Shown: positions 54,279 through 62,647 of the stretch, in pieces
How positions within the stretch are numbered: the stretch's first letter is position 1
Layout of the letters: each line of letters opens with the position of its first letter
DNA from: Pseudocolwellia sp048296855
GTDB lineage: Bacteria > Pseudomonadota > Gammaproteobacteria > Enterobacterales > Alteromonadaceae
Direction: 5' to 3' (one strand)
DNA: 64,000 nt
Assembly (NCBI GenBank): GCA_048296855.1
Contig: CP182631.1
Made by a program: the position numbers and the translations under genes
The notes under the pieces: model-generated
What the model was told of the DNA's origin: nothing
Database searches by the model: none
Seen by the model: only the letters and a program-made list of their open reading frames with translations

Positions 54279-55067
54279 TTATTCGGCTGAGTTTTGCGCT
54301 ACTGGCACAATGATTAAATCTGGGGCAAGCTGTTTACGTGCAATGCGTAAACCCTTATTGATGTTTGAACGATATTCTGCAGGAAGATCATCCCAAGACT
54401 TAGTCTCGTTATTCCATAAACCTAATTTTTGACCATCACGTGTTTGATACACTAAACTCACACGACCAATACGTAAAAAGTCTACGTCACGTTCGCTGCC
54501 ATCAATTGTTAATAAACCGTTGTAAGCTTCAATAGTACGACCATATTCAACTTCAACTTGGTAAGCTTCTAATACACGACGAAATTTTTCAGATACTGAA
54601 ACGTCAGCGCGTTCCATCATTTTCTTTAAACCTTCAATTCGTTCGCTACGCTCAGTCGGTAAAAACTGAACATCTAAACCAACAAAAGCTTCTAATGTAT
54701 CTATCATACGTGCCATAAGTGGTGAGATTTGACGTTCGATAATACTCACTTGTTCCATTGAAACTGCTAGCTGAGTTAATTCTTTTAGCTGATTATCAAT
54801 TTGAGTATTCATTTGTTGGTTGTAAACGCGTAAACCATCAACTTCTTTATTCACGGTTTTAAATTGTTGAAGTTTGGTTTGAATTTGTTCGCTAATATTA
54901 TCTACACGACGTTGTGATTTATTTGCAGACTGGTTGATTTTTTTGCCAGCATCTACCACTTGTGATAAGGGTTCATCGTCAGCTGGAGCGGCATTTACAA
55001 GTGTAGGTAGGCTTAGTGCACTTGCACTTAAAAGCAAACTTGCTTTAGCCAAAGTAGACAATTTCAT
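54279..55067 (-). CDS. DUF3450 periplasmic coiled-coil protein
   Basis: A 262-residue exported protein: signal peptide (about 1-26, ending LVNAAP), coiled coil (about 35-110) and a globular C-terminus (RIGRVSLVYQTRDGQKLGLW). DUF3450 proteins are typically the first gene of TtpC-type TonB operons and their exact function is unknown. It starts the six-gene operon; the 313-base region upstream (55068-55380) holds the promoter, and no convincing Fur box was found there. Confidence 0.88.
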   Translation of the reverse strand: MKLSTLAKASLLLSASALSLPTLVNAAPADDEPLSQVVDAGKKINQSANKSQRRVDNISEQIQTKLQQFKTVNKEVDGLRVYNQQMNTQIDNQLKELTQLAVSMEQVSIIERQISPLMARMIDTLEAFVGLDVQFLPTERSERIEGLKKMMERADVSVSEKFRRVLEAYQVEVEYGRTIEAYNGLLTIDGSERDVDFLRIGRVSLVYQTRDGQKLGLWNNETKSWDDLPAEYRSNINKGLRIARKQLAPDLIIVPVAQNSAE

Positions 55068-55380
55068 ATTAAAACCTTTTGTTGAAATTCAATAGTGTTA
55101 AACGCTTTTAGCAAAACGCCTATTCAATATACTGCTATAATTGGGCACATTTTAAAGGCCAAATATGACAACTTGGTTTCACGAATATTGCATATTTGTT
55201 ACATGACAGTTAGGTGACATTTTTTTTACAGGAAAGGTTTTATTAACAAAGCGTTAATCGTTATAAGGTTATATTTAAAGATTTGAGATAGTGTTCATCA
55301 TCACTTTCCCCTAAAATGCGGTAACGTAAATCAGTAATAAATTAGATCACCCAACATGAGTTACCTTTAAACCTACTGTT

Positions 55381-56031
55381 ATGAATAAACTGTCAAAAAT
55401 ATTCGTTTTAGGATTACCTCGAACAGGTACAACGAGCATTTGTTCTACTCTACTCTCTCTTAACTATTGCGTAGCTCATACTGCTTATACTCAAACAACG
55501 TTCGATAAAGCTAACGCGATAGCAGACACTCCTATTTTTAATGACTACAAAGCTTTACATCAACATTACCCTAACAGTAAGTTTATTTATTTAACGCGCG
55601 ATGCCCAAAAGTGGCTCCCTTCAATAAAACAGCTTTTATTACGTATGTATAACAATGTAGTACGAGATGATGGTGGGTTTAACCCCATAATTAAGCGTTG
55701 TTATACTGAAATATTTTCCCCTTTTACCTTAGATAATATTAATAACGATGATTTCTTATTAACTTGCTACAACACGCATAAAGCCGCAGTTACTCAGTAT
55801 TTTGAACAACAAGGCCACCCTGTGCTATTTATTGATATATCTAAACAAGGTGATTATCAAAAGCTATTAACGTTTTTGAATAAAGAGGATAACGATCCTA
55901 ATACTTCAAACTCAGATTTTCCTGTACTTAATCAGGGCGGGAAAGTCACTGCATGGAAAGATTTAAAACATCCGCTTAAAGTTGATTCAACTAAAAATGG
56001 CCGTTGCTCTACCCTAAACCATATTCAATAA
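55381..56031 (+). CDS. Sulfotransferase-family protein
   Basis: A 216-residue P-loop protein with the PAPS 5'-phosphosulfate-binding loop GLPRTGTTSICS (about residues 10-21) and the second PAPS-type region KFIYLTRDAQKWLPS. It would transfer sulfate from PAPS to an unknown acceptor, for example a polysaccharide, lipid or small molecule. It is short compared with many family members. It precedes the dienelactone-hydrolase-like gene by 22 bases, so they may be co-transcribed, but no pathway links them. Confidence 0.82.
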   Translation: MNKLSKIFVLGLPRTGTTSICSTLLSLNYCVAHTAYTQTTFDKANAIADTPIFNDYKALHQHYPNSKFIYLTRDAQKWLPSIKQLLLRMYNNVVRDDGGFNPIIKRCYTEIFSPFTLDNINNDDFLLTCYNTHKAAVTQYFEQQGHPVLFIDISKQGDYQKLLTFLNKEDNDPNTSNSDFPVLNQGGKVTAWKDLKHPLKVDSTKNGRCSTLNHIQ

Positions 56032-56053
56032 ATATTAAGGACTTATACACACC

Positions 56054-56791
56054 ATGATCATTACCCATAGCCAACACGATATTGCTACCCCAACAGGTGA
56101 TATGCGCACTTATATTTATCAGCCTGAAGAACAAGGTAACTATCCTTGTGTTATTTTCTATTCAGAAATATTTCAACAAACAGCCCCTATAGCACGTAGC
56201 GCAGCTATTATGGCAAGCCATGGTTTTATTGTATTAGTGCCTGAGGTTTTTCATGAACTAAACCCTATTGGTACTGTATTAGGGTACGATGATGCAGGTA
56301 AAGACAAAGGCAATGAAGATAAGTGGGCAAAACTTTTAGAGCATCACGACTCAGACACTCAAGCATTAGTAAACTTCGCTCAAACACTTGATAATTTTTC
56401 AGGCAAGGTTGGTGCAATGGGCGTGTGTATTGGTGGTCATTTAGCTTATAGGGCGGCATTAAATAACAATATTTTAGCGGCGGCGTGTTTATATCCTACC
56501 GACATTCATTCAAACACATTACCTTGTAATAAAGGTAACGACTCATTAACGAGAACACCCGATATTAAAGGTGAACTATTAATGATTTTTGGTAAACAAG
56601 ATCCTCATGTACCAGATGAAGGACGAATGAAAATTCATCAACATTTATTAACAAGTAAAAACACATTTACTTGGCATGAGTTTAACGCACAACATGCGTT
56701 TATGCGTGACGAAGGTGAACGTTACGATGCTGCTTTAGCCATAAAAGTTTACTTAATGGCTGTCGAGTTATTTAAACGAAAACTCACTTAA
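56054..56791 (+). CDS. Dienelactone hydrolase family protein
   Basis: A 245-residue alpha/beta-hydrolase with the nucleophile Cys125 in MGVCIGGH, Asp in GKQDPHVPDEGR and His in NAQHAFMRD, giving the Cys-Asp-His triad of dienelactone hydrolases. Such enzymes open lactones or act as general carboxylesterases; chlorocatechol genes are absent here. AAGGA precedes the ATG by 12 bases. Convergent with eno. Confidence 0.88.
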   Translation: MIITHSQHDIATPTGDMRTYIYQPEEQGNYPCVIFYSEIFQQTAPIARSAAIMASHGFIVLVPEVFHELNPIGTVLGYDDAGKDKGNEDKWAKLLEHHDSDTQALVNFAQTLDNFSGKVGAMGVCIGGHLAYRAALNNNILAAACLYPTDIHSNTLPCNKGNDSLTRTPDIKGELLMIFGKQDPHVPDEGRMKIHQHLLTSKNTFTWHEFNAQHAFMRDEGERYDAALAIKVYLMAVELFKRKLT

Positions 56792-56825
56792 ATCATTCAT
56801 AATTTGTCATAAAAAGCGTACATAA

Positions 56826-56859
56826 AAAAACCCGACATTACTTTGTAATATCGGGTTTT
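56826..56859. terminator. Bidirectional terminator between hydrolase and eno
   Basis: A 15-bp stem with one mismatch (C-A), AAAACCCGACATTAC with GTAATATCGGGTTTT, five-base loop region, A-run before and T-rich after. Serves both convergent genes. Confidence 0.85.
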
Positions 56860-56902
56860 AAATTTTTAAGGTTTACTTAATTAATAACGAAAGCGTTATT
56901 AA

Positions 56903-58201
56903 TTACTGACCTTTAACTTCAGATAAACCGTTAAAGATAGCTTTATCACCTAAAAATTCTTCAATTCGTAATAATTGGTTGTACTTAGAAACACGATCAG
57001 AACGACATAAAGAACCTGTCTTAATTTGACCTGCAGCAGTACCAACCGCTAAATCAGCGATAGTTGCATCTTCTGTTTCACCTGAACGATGAGAGATAAC
57101 AGCAGTAAAACCAGCATCTTTAGCCATTTTAATAGCCGCTAATGTTTCAGTTAAAGAACCAATTTGGTTAAACTTGATTAAGATAGAGTTACCAATACCT
57201 TGCTCAATACCACGAGCTAAAATCTTAGTGTTTGTAACGAATAAATCATCACCAACGATTTGGATTTTGTCGCCAAGTAATTTAGTTTGGTAAGCAAAAC
57301 CATCCCAATCTGACTCGTCTAAACCATCTTCGATAGAAACAATAGGGTATTGCTCACAAAGTGTTGCTAAGAAATCAGAGAATTCGTTAGCTGTAAATTG
57401 CTTGCCTTCACCTTTAAGATCGTAAATACCTTTGTCTGCATCGTAAAATTCAGAAGCAGCACAATCCATTGCTAAAGTAACATCTTTACCTAATTCGTAA
57501 CCAGCAGCAGATACAGCTTCTTTGATTACCGCTAAAGCATCAGCATTTGAAGCTAAATCAGGAGCAAAACCACCTTCATCACCAACAGCTGTATTTAAAC
57601 CTTTTGCTGATAATACTTTTTTAAGTGCATGGAATATTTCAGCACCCATACGTAAAGCTTCGCGGAAGTTAGGAGCGCCAACAGGTTGTATCATAAACTC
57701 TTGAATATCAACGTTGTTATCAGCATGTTCACCACCATTGATGATGTTCATCATAGGTAATGGTAAAGAGTAAACACCTGGAGTACCGTTTAGGTCAGCA
57801 ATATGTTCAAACAATTGAACGTTTTTAGCATTAGCAGCCGCTTTAGCTACAGCTAAAGAAACAGCAAGAATAGCGTTAGCACCAAATTTTTCTTTGTTTT
57901 CTGTGCCATCTAAGTCGATCATGATTTGATCAACTTTTGCTTGTTCTAAAGCACTTTGACCTAATAAAGCAGGAGCAATACTGTCATTTACTGCCGCTAC
58001 TGCTTTTAAAACACCTTTACCTAAATAACGAGCTTTATCACCATCACGTAACTCTAAAGCTTCGCGTGAACCAGTAGATGCGCCAGAAGGAGCAGCAGCT
58101 CTACCCCAAGCACCTGATTCTAAATAAACATCAGCTTCAACAGTTGGGTTACCACGAGAATCCATGATTTCACGAGCAATAATCTTACTAATATTCGACA
58201 T
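56903..58201 (-). CDS. eno: Enolase
   Basis: A 432-residue enolase of typical bacterial length. The N-terminal signature (ISKIIAREIMDSRGNPTVEA), the metal-binding and catalytic regions (VGDEGGFAPDLASN, VSIEDGLDESDWDGF, GDDLFVTN, LIKFNQIGSLTE, ISHRSGETED) are intact. It converts 2-phosphoglycerate to phosphoenolpyruvate and is usually a component of the RNA degradosome in gammaproteobacteria. It lies downstream of pyrG with its own terminator-separated promoter region. Confidence 0.98.
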   Translation of the reverse strand: MSNISKIIAREIMDSRGNPTVEADVYLESGAWGRAAAPSGASTGSREALELRDGDKARYLGKGVLKAVAAVNDSIAPALLGQSALEQAKVDQIMIDLDGTENKEKFGANAILAVSLAVAKAAANAKNVQLFEHIADLNGTPGVYSLPLPMMNIINGGEHADNNVDIQEFMIQPVGAPNFREALRMGAEIFHALKKVLSAKGLNTAVGDEGGFAPDLASNADALAVIKEAVSAAGYELGKDVTLAMDCAASEFYDADKGIYDLKGEGKQFTANEFSDFLATLCEQYPIVSIEDGLDESDWDGFAYQTKLLGDKIQIVGDDLFVTNTKILARGIEQGIGNSILIKFNQIGSLTETLAAIKMAKDAGFTAVISHRSGETEDATIADLAVGTAAGQIKTGSLCRSDRVSKYNQLLRIEEFLGDKAIFNGLSEVKGQ

Positions 58202-58357
58202 TTTTCATCCTATTTTATTAAAAAGCCGCTCGGTATTTATATACAGCGAGCTTATAAATACTATTAACGACAACATTCATACTAATTATATCTAATTGAA
58301 TATTTTTTTTTAGAACATTCAATTATTTTAAATACCCTAAATAACAATTTTAAATAA

Positions 58358-58384
58358 AAAACCGCAGCTCAAGGCTACGGTTTT
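58358..58384 (-). terminator. Terminator of pyrG
   Basis: An 11-bp stem with one C-A mismatch (AAAACCGCAGC with GCTACGGTTTT), five-base loop, and a T-run on the minus strand, directly after the pyrG stop. Confidence 0.85.
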
Positions 58385-58388
58385 AATA

Positions 58389-60026
58389 TTATGATTGTTT
58401 ATTTTTTTGATGCTCAAATGAAGCAGCAACAAAACTTTCAAATAAAGGGTGTCCATCACGAGGTGTAGAATTAAACTCAGGATGGAACTGCCCTGCTATA
58501 AACCAAGGATGGTTTGGTATTTCAATAACTTCTACTAATGTTTTATCTGTAGAAAGACCTGAAAATACTAAACCAGCTTGACTTAATTTATCTCTATAGT
58601 TGTTATTTACTTCATAACGATGACGATGTCTTTCATAAATTGTGTCGCTACCATACACTTCATGCACTTTAGTATTTGGCGTTAAATGACACAATTGAGA
58701 ACCCACACGCATAGTACCACCTAAATCAGAATCTTCGTGACGGTATTCCACTTGCCCTTCTTCATCTAGCCATTCATTAATTAAACCAACAACTGGGGCC
58801 GATGTTTCTGGATTAAACTCTGTACTGTGTGCGTCAGTTAAACCAGCAACATTACGAGCATAATCGATAAGAGCAACTTGCATACCTAAACAAATACCTA
58901 AGTAAGGGATTTTGTTTTCACGGGCATATTTTGCCGCTAATATTTTACCTTCAACACCACGTTCACCAAAGCCACCAGGAACAAGAATCGCATCAAGTTC
59001 TTCAAGAATATCAGCACCTTTACTCTCTACATTTTGAGAATCAACGTATTGAATATTTACTTTAACTTGATTTTTAAGTCCTGCATGTTTAAGGGCTTCG
59101 TTTACTGATTTGTAGGCATCAGGTAATTCTATGTATTTACCCACCATACCTATAGTCACTTCACCTTTTGGATTAGCTTCTTGATAAAGTACTTGTTCCC
59201 ATTCACTTAAATCAGCTTCAGGTACGTCTAATCCAAAACGTTTAACCACTAATTCATCGGTGCCTTGCGCTTTTAATAAAGCAGGTACTTTATAAATACT
59301 GTCAACATCACGCATTGATACAACAGCTTTTTCTTCTACGTTGGTAAATAACGAAATTTTTGCACGTTCATTGGCAGGAATAGCTTGTTCGCTACGACAA
59401 ACTAAAATGTCAGGAAAAATCCCAATTGAACGTAATTCTTTAACAGAATGCTGTGTTGGCTTAGTTTTAATTTCGCCTGCAGCGGCTATATATGGCACAA
59501 GAGTTAAATGCATAAACATAGCGCGTTCACGGCCTAACTCAACACCTAACTGACGAATAGCTTCTAAGAAAGGTTGTGATTCAATATCACCTACTGTACC
59601 GCCAATTTCAACCATAGCAATATCGTAACCTTCAGCCCCCTCAATAACGCGACGTTTAATGTCGTTAGTTATGTGAGGTATAACTTGTATGGTTGCACCT
59701 AAAAACTCACCTTTACGTTCACGCGCAAGAATATCTTGATAAATACGGCCTGTGGTAAAGTTGTTACGTTTAGTCATTTTGGTACGAATAAAACGCTCAT
59801 AATGACCTAAATCAAGATCGGTTTCAGCACCATCTTCTGTAACAAATACTTCGCCATGCTGAATCGGACTCATTGTACCTGGGTCAACATTAATATAAGG
59901 ATCAAGTTTAAGCATAGTGACATTAAGGCCACGGGCTTCAAGAATTGCAGCTAATGATGCAGCAGCAATACCTTTTCCAAGAGACGATACAACGCCACCT
60001 GTTACAAAAATATATCTAGTTGTCAT
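58389..60026 (-). CDS. pyrG: CTP synthase
   Basis: A 545-residue enzyme: N-terminal synthetase domain with P-loop (GGVVSSLGKGIAAASLAAIL) and C-terminal class I glutamine amidotransferase with the Cys nucleophile in YLGICLGMQ and the His/Glu of GQFHPEFNSTP. It makes CTP from UTP, ATP and glutamine. pyrG upstream of eno is a common proteobacterial order. The 319-base gap 60027-60345 to the divergent signalling gene shows no recognised feature beyond AT-rich promoter sequence. Confidence 0.98.
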   Translation of the reverse strand: MTTRYIFVTGGVVSSLGKGIAAASLAAILEARGLNVTMLKLDPYINVDPGTMSPIQHGEVFVTEDGAETDLDLGHYERFIRTKMTKRNNFTTGRIYQDILARERKGEFLGATIQVIPHITNDIKRRVIEGAEGYDIAMVEIGGTVGDIESQPFLEAIRQLGVELGRERAMFMHLTLVPYIAAAGEIKTKPTQHSVKELRSIGIFPDILVCRSEQAIPANERAKISLFTNVEEKAVVSMRDVDSIYKVPALLKAQGTDELVVKRFGLDVPEADLSEWEQVLYQEANPKGEVTIGMVGKYIELPDAYKSVNEALKHAGLKNQVKVNIQYVDSQNVESKGADILEELDAILVPGGFGERGVEGKILAAKYARENKIPYLGICLGMQVALIDYARNVAGLTDAHSTEFNPETSAPVVGLINEWLDEEGQVEYRHEDSDLGGTMRVGSQLCHLTPNTKVHEVYGSDTIYERHRHRYEVNNNYRDKLSQAGLVFSGLSTDKTLVEVIEIPNHPWFIAGQFHPEFNSTPRDGHPLFESFVAASFEHQKNKQS

Positions 60027-60345
60027 GTGATACCAAAGTCAGAATAAGCAGAATTTTGCGTTAAATTGATAAACTGTTTAGTGAAACAATTCAATCTAAC
60101 AGGACGGGAAAGCATTATACTTAACTTACCCTTAAACGACAATATATTAGATAGGTTGATCTTTGATTTTTACATTTAAATAACCTAAATATAAAACGCG
60201 AAAGCATTATTTGAAATTAAGGCTATAATTATGAAGTGTTTTTGCGCAAACAAGCATAAAAAACAGTTATGCACCCAATAAAAAAGACTATAGGTAATAA
60301 TGTTGACTTTATTATAAATCAACATCATTAACATAAGGAATTCAT

Positions 60346-62058
60346 GTGAATATACTCTTAGTCGACGATGATGAAGTCGATAGAAAGCTAATTAAAAGAG
60401 CGCTTACAAATGACGTGAATGTTAGTAACTTATGCGAGGTTTCTTCGGCTATTCAAGGCCTTAAACTTGCTGAAGATGGTAATTTTGATGTTTTATTACT
60501 TGACTATATGATGCCTGAGATAGATGGCATTGAAATGGTAATAGAAATTAGAAATAGACCAAACTTAGGCGAAACAGCCATTATAATGATGAGCTCATCT
60601 GAAGATGAAGAATTAGCCTTAGCCTGTTTACATGCTGGTGCTCAAGACTTTATTACCAAAAAAGAAATAACCTCATCCAAATTAAAACGTTCAATTCTTC
60701 AAGCTAAAAAACGCTTTGAGATGGAAAAAAAGCTTCATGATAGTTTTTGCCAAGTAAGAGAATTAGCTGAAAAAGATTCGCTAACGGGGCTTTCAAATAG
60801 ATACCATTTTGAAGATGCACTGAATGTTTCAATTAATAATAACAAAAGATCTTCAGATATTATCGCTTTACTCTTTTTAGATCTTGATCACTTCAAAAAT
60901 ATAAATGATACCTATGGTCATGAAATGGGTGATTTGTTTCTCAAAGAAGTCGCCCGACGTACAAATGAATGTTTACGTGGAAACGAATTATTTGCTCGCT
61001 TAGGCGGTGATGAATTCGCTATTTTATTAACCGGATTAAAAAATGATCATGATGCCACAACAGTAGCTAGGCGAATTATAAAAACACTTGGAAACCCTGT
61101 AGAAATTAATAATAACCAACTACAATGTGGCGTTAGTATCGGAATAGCCTTGTATCCAAGTGATGCTGATTCAGCAGAAACCCTTAAAAAATATGCTGAT
61201 ATTGCAATGTATCGAGCCAAAAAAGAAGGTCGTAATCAACTTTGTTATTTTGAACCTTTAATGCAACAGCAGTTTTCACGTAACTTTCAAATTGAAACTG
61301 AACTCAAAAAATCAATCAAAAATAATGGTTTTGAATTACATTACCAACCCGTAATTAGTACTTCCCATAAAGAAATCATAGGTGTAGAAGCATTGATTAG
61401 GTGGCCTGACTGCCCCTTTATATGTTACCCAGATGAATTTATACCCGTTGCGGAACAATCTCGTATTATAGAAGAAATTGGTAAGTGGGTATTAGACACG
61501 GCCGTTAAACAACTTTCTATTTGGCAATCTAGTTTTGGTAATGAGTTCACAATGGCTGTGAATATTTCAGCCATCCAATTAGAAAACAACAGACTTGTTC
61601 CTACCATTGAGGGTGTACTAAAAACCTATAACGTTCCCGCTAAATCTTTAATACTAGAACTGACAGAAACCGCATTGTTTGTTCAAGATGAGAGTAACCA
61701 CATACAAATCAATCAACTTTGTGATCTTGGTTGTAAATTAGCTTTAGATGACTTTGGTACCGGATTTTCTTCACTTTCTCATTTAGTCAATTTCCCAATT
61801 AACACGGTTAAATTAGATAAATCATTATTACCAACATCAAACGATGAGGTAAGGCACTTATCTATAGTAAAAGGCATTACAAAAATGGTGAACACCATTG
61901 GGCTACATATTATTGCGGAAGGTGTTGAAACAGAATATCAATATGAGCTGTGTAAAAGATTAGAGATAAGTGAATTACAAGGTTACTTTTTTGATAAGCC
62001 GATGCCTGCAAACGAATTAGAAAAGAAATGGTTACTCTCAAACCCTAATCAAGTTTAA
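60346..62058 (+). CDS. Response regulator with GGDEF and EAL output domains
   Basis: A 570-residue three-domain protein with a GTG start preceded by AAGGA. The receiver domain (about 1-120) has the acidic pocket (DDDE) and phosphoacceptor Asp53 (LLLDYMMP). GGDEF (220-224) is intact; the upstream inhibitory site is RGNE instead of RxxD, so product inhibition may be lost. EAL motifs EALIRWPDCPF, LDDFGTGFSSL and IIAEGVETEYQYE are present, so a cyclase/phosphodiesterase switch controlled by phosphorylation is likely. A single-domain regulator and a histidine kinase follow and may form its pathway. Confidence 0.94.
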   Translation: MNILLVDDDEVDRKLIKRALTNDVNVSNLCEVSSAIQGLKLAEDGNFDVLLLDYMMPEIDGIEMVIEIRNRPNLGETAIIMMSSSEDEELALACLHAGAQDFITKKEITSSKLKRSILQAKKRFEMEKKLHDSFCQVRELAEKDSLTGLSNRYHFEDALNVSINNNKRSSDIIALLFLDLDHFKNINDTYGHEMGDLFLKEVARRTNECLRGNELFARLGGDEFAILLTGLKNDHDATTVARRIIKTLGNPVEINNNQLQCGVSIGIALYPSDADSAETLKKYADIAMYRAKKEGRNQLCYFEPLMQQQFSRNFQIETELKKSIKNNGFELHYQPVISTSHKEIIGVEALIRWPDCPFICYPDEFIPVAEQSRIIEEIGKWVLDTAVKQLSIWQSSFGNEFTMAVNISAIQLENNRLVPTIEGVLKTYNVPAKSLILELTETALFVQDESNHIQINQLCDLGCKLALDDFGTGFSSLSHLVNFPINTVKLDKSLLPTSNDEVRHLSIVKGITKMVNTIGLHIIAEGVETEYQYELCKRLEISELQGYFFDKPMPANELEKKWLLSNPNQV

Positions 62059-62264
62059 TTAACCTGAATTTGAGTTAATTAAAAACTTATCACCTATGCC
62101 CATAGAAACGTGGGCATTCCTTCTAAAAACAATGTATTTTATATAAACACTCTATTTTTACAAAGTAAACCTTAACGTCAAGATACCTGTGATCAATTTA
62201 AATTATATTAAAATATCCTTGGCAAGAAGAGAAAGTTTGATTTTATATTTTCCAAAAGAGCTTA

Positions 62265-62645
62265 ATGATGACAGATACCGTAAATATTTTTTATGTAGAA
62301 GATAGCAAGGATGAAGTGGAGTTAATGTCTTTATACCTCAACAGGTATAATCTACAGCCCAAAATAGTGCTGCATGTAGCCGACACCGTTGATGAAGCCA
62401 AACAAATATTTAATTTAGAAAAGTTTTCTATGGCGTTAATTGACTGGAATTTACCTGACGGTACTGGTGATGAAATTGCTATGTATATACGTAATCAAAC
62501 TCAATCTTTCCCCATTATATTTTTAAGTAGCTTAGTCACCGATACTCTTATTAATCAAGCAAAAGCATATACACCTGAAAATTTTTTAGAGAAAGGTTAT
62601 AACAAAAAGTTCATTGAAGAAATTTATGCCATTTTAAAAAGATAA
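62265..62645 (+). CDS. Single-domain response regulator
   Basis: A 126-residue CheY-like receiver: acidic pocket in FYVEDSKDE, phosphoacceptor Asp60 (ALIDWNLPDGTG) and Lys in FLEKGYN. There is no output domain, so it works by protein-protein contact, as in a phosphorelay or Rcp1-type pair. Two in-frame ATGs one codon apart (62265 and 62268) are possible. It is convergent with, and two bases from, the histidine kinase gene. Confidence 0.92.
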   Translation: MMTDTVNIFYVEDSKDEVELMSLYLNRYNLQPKIVLHVADTVDEAKQIFNLEKFSMALIDWNLPDGTGDEIAMYIRNQTQSFPIIFLSSLVTDTLINQAKAYTPENFLEKGYNKKFIEEIYAILKR

Positions 62646-62647
62646 CA

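Noticed and set aside
55068..55380. Fur box upstream of the TonB2 operon
   Set aside because: No stretch close to the GATAATGATAATCATTATC pattern was found by eye on either strand.
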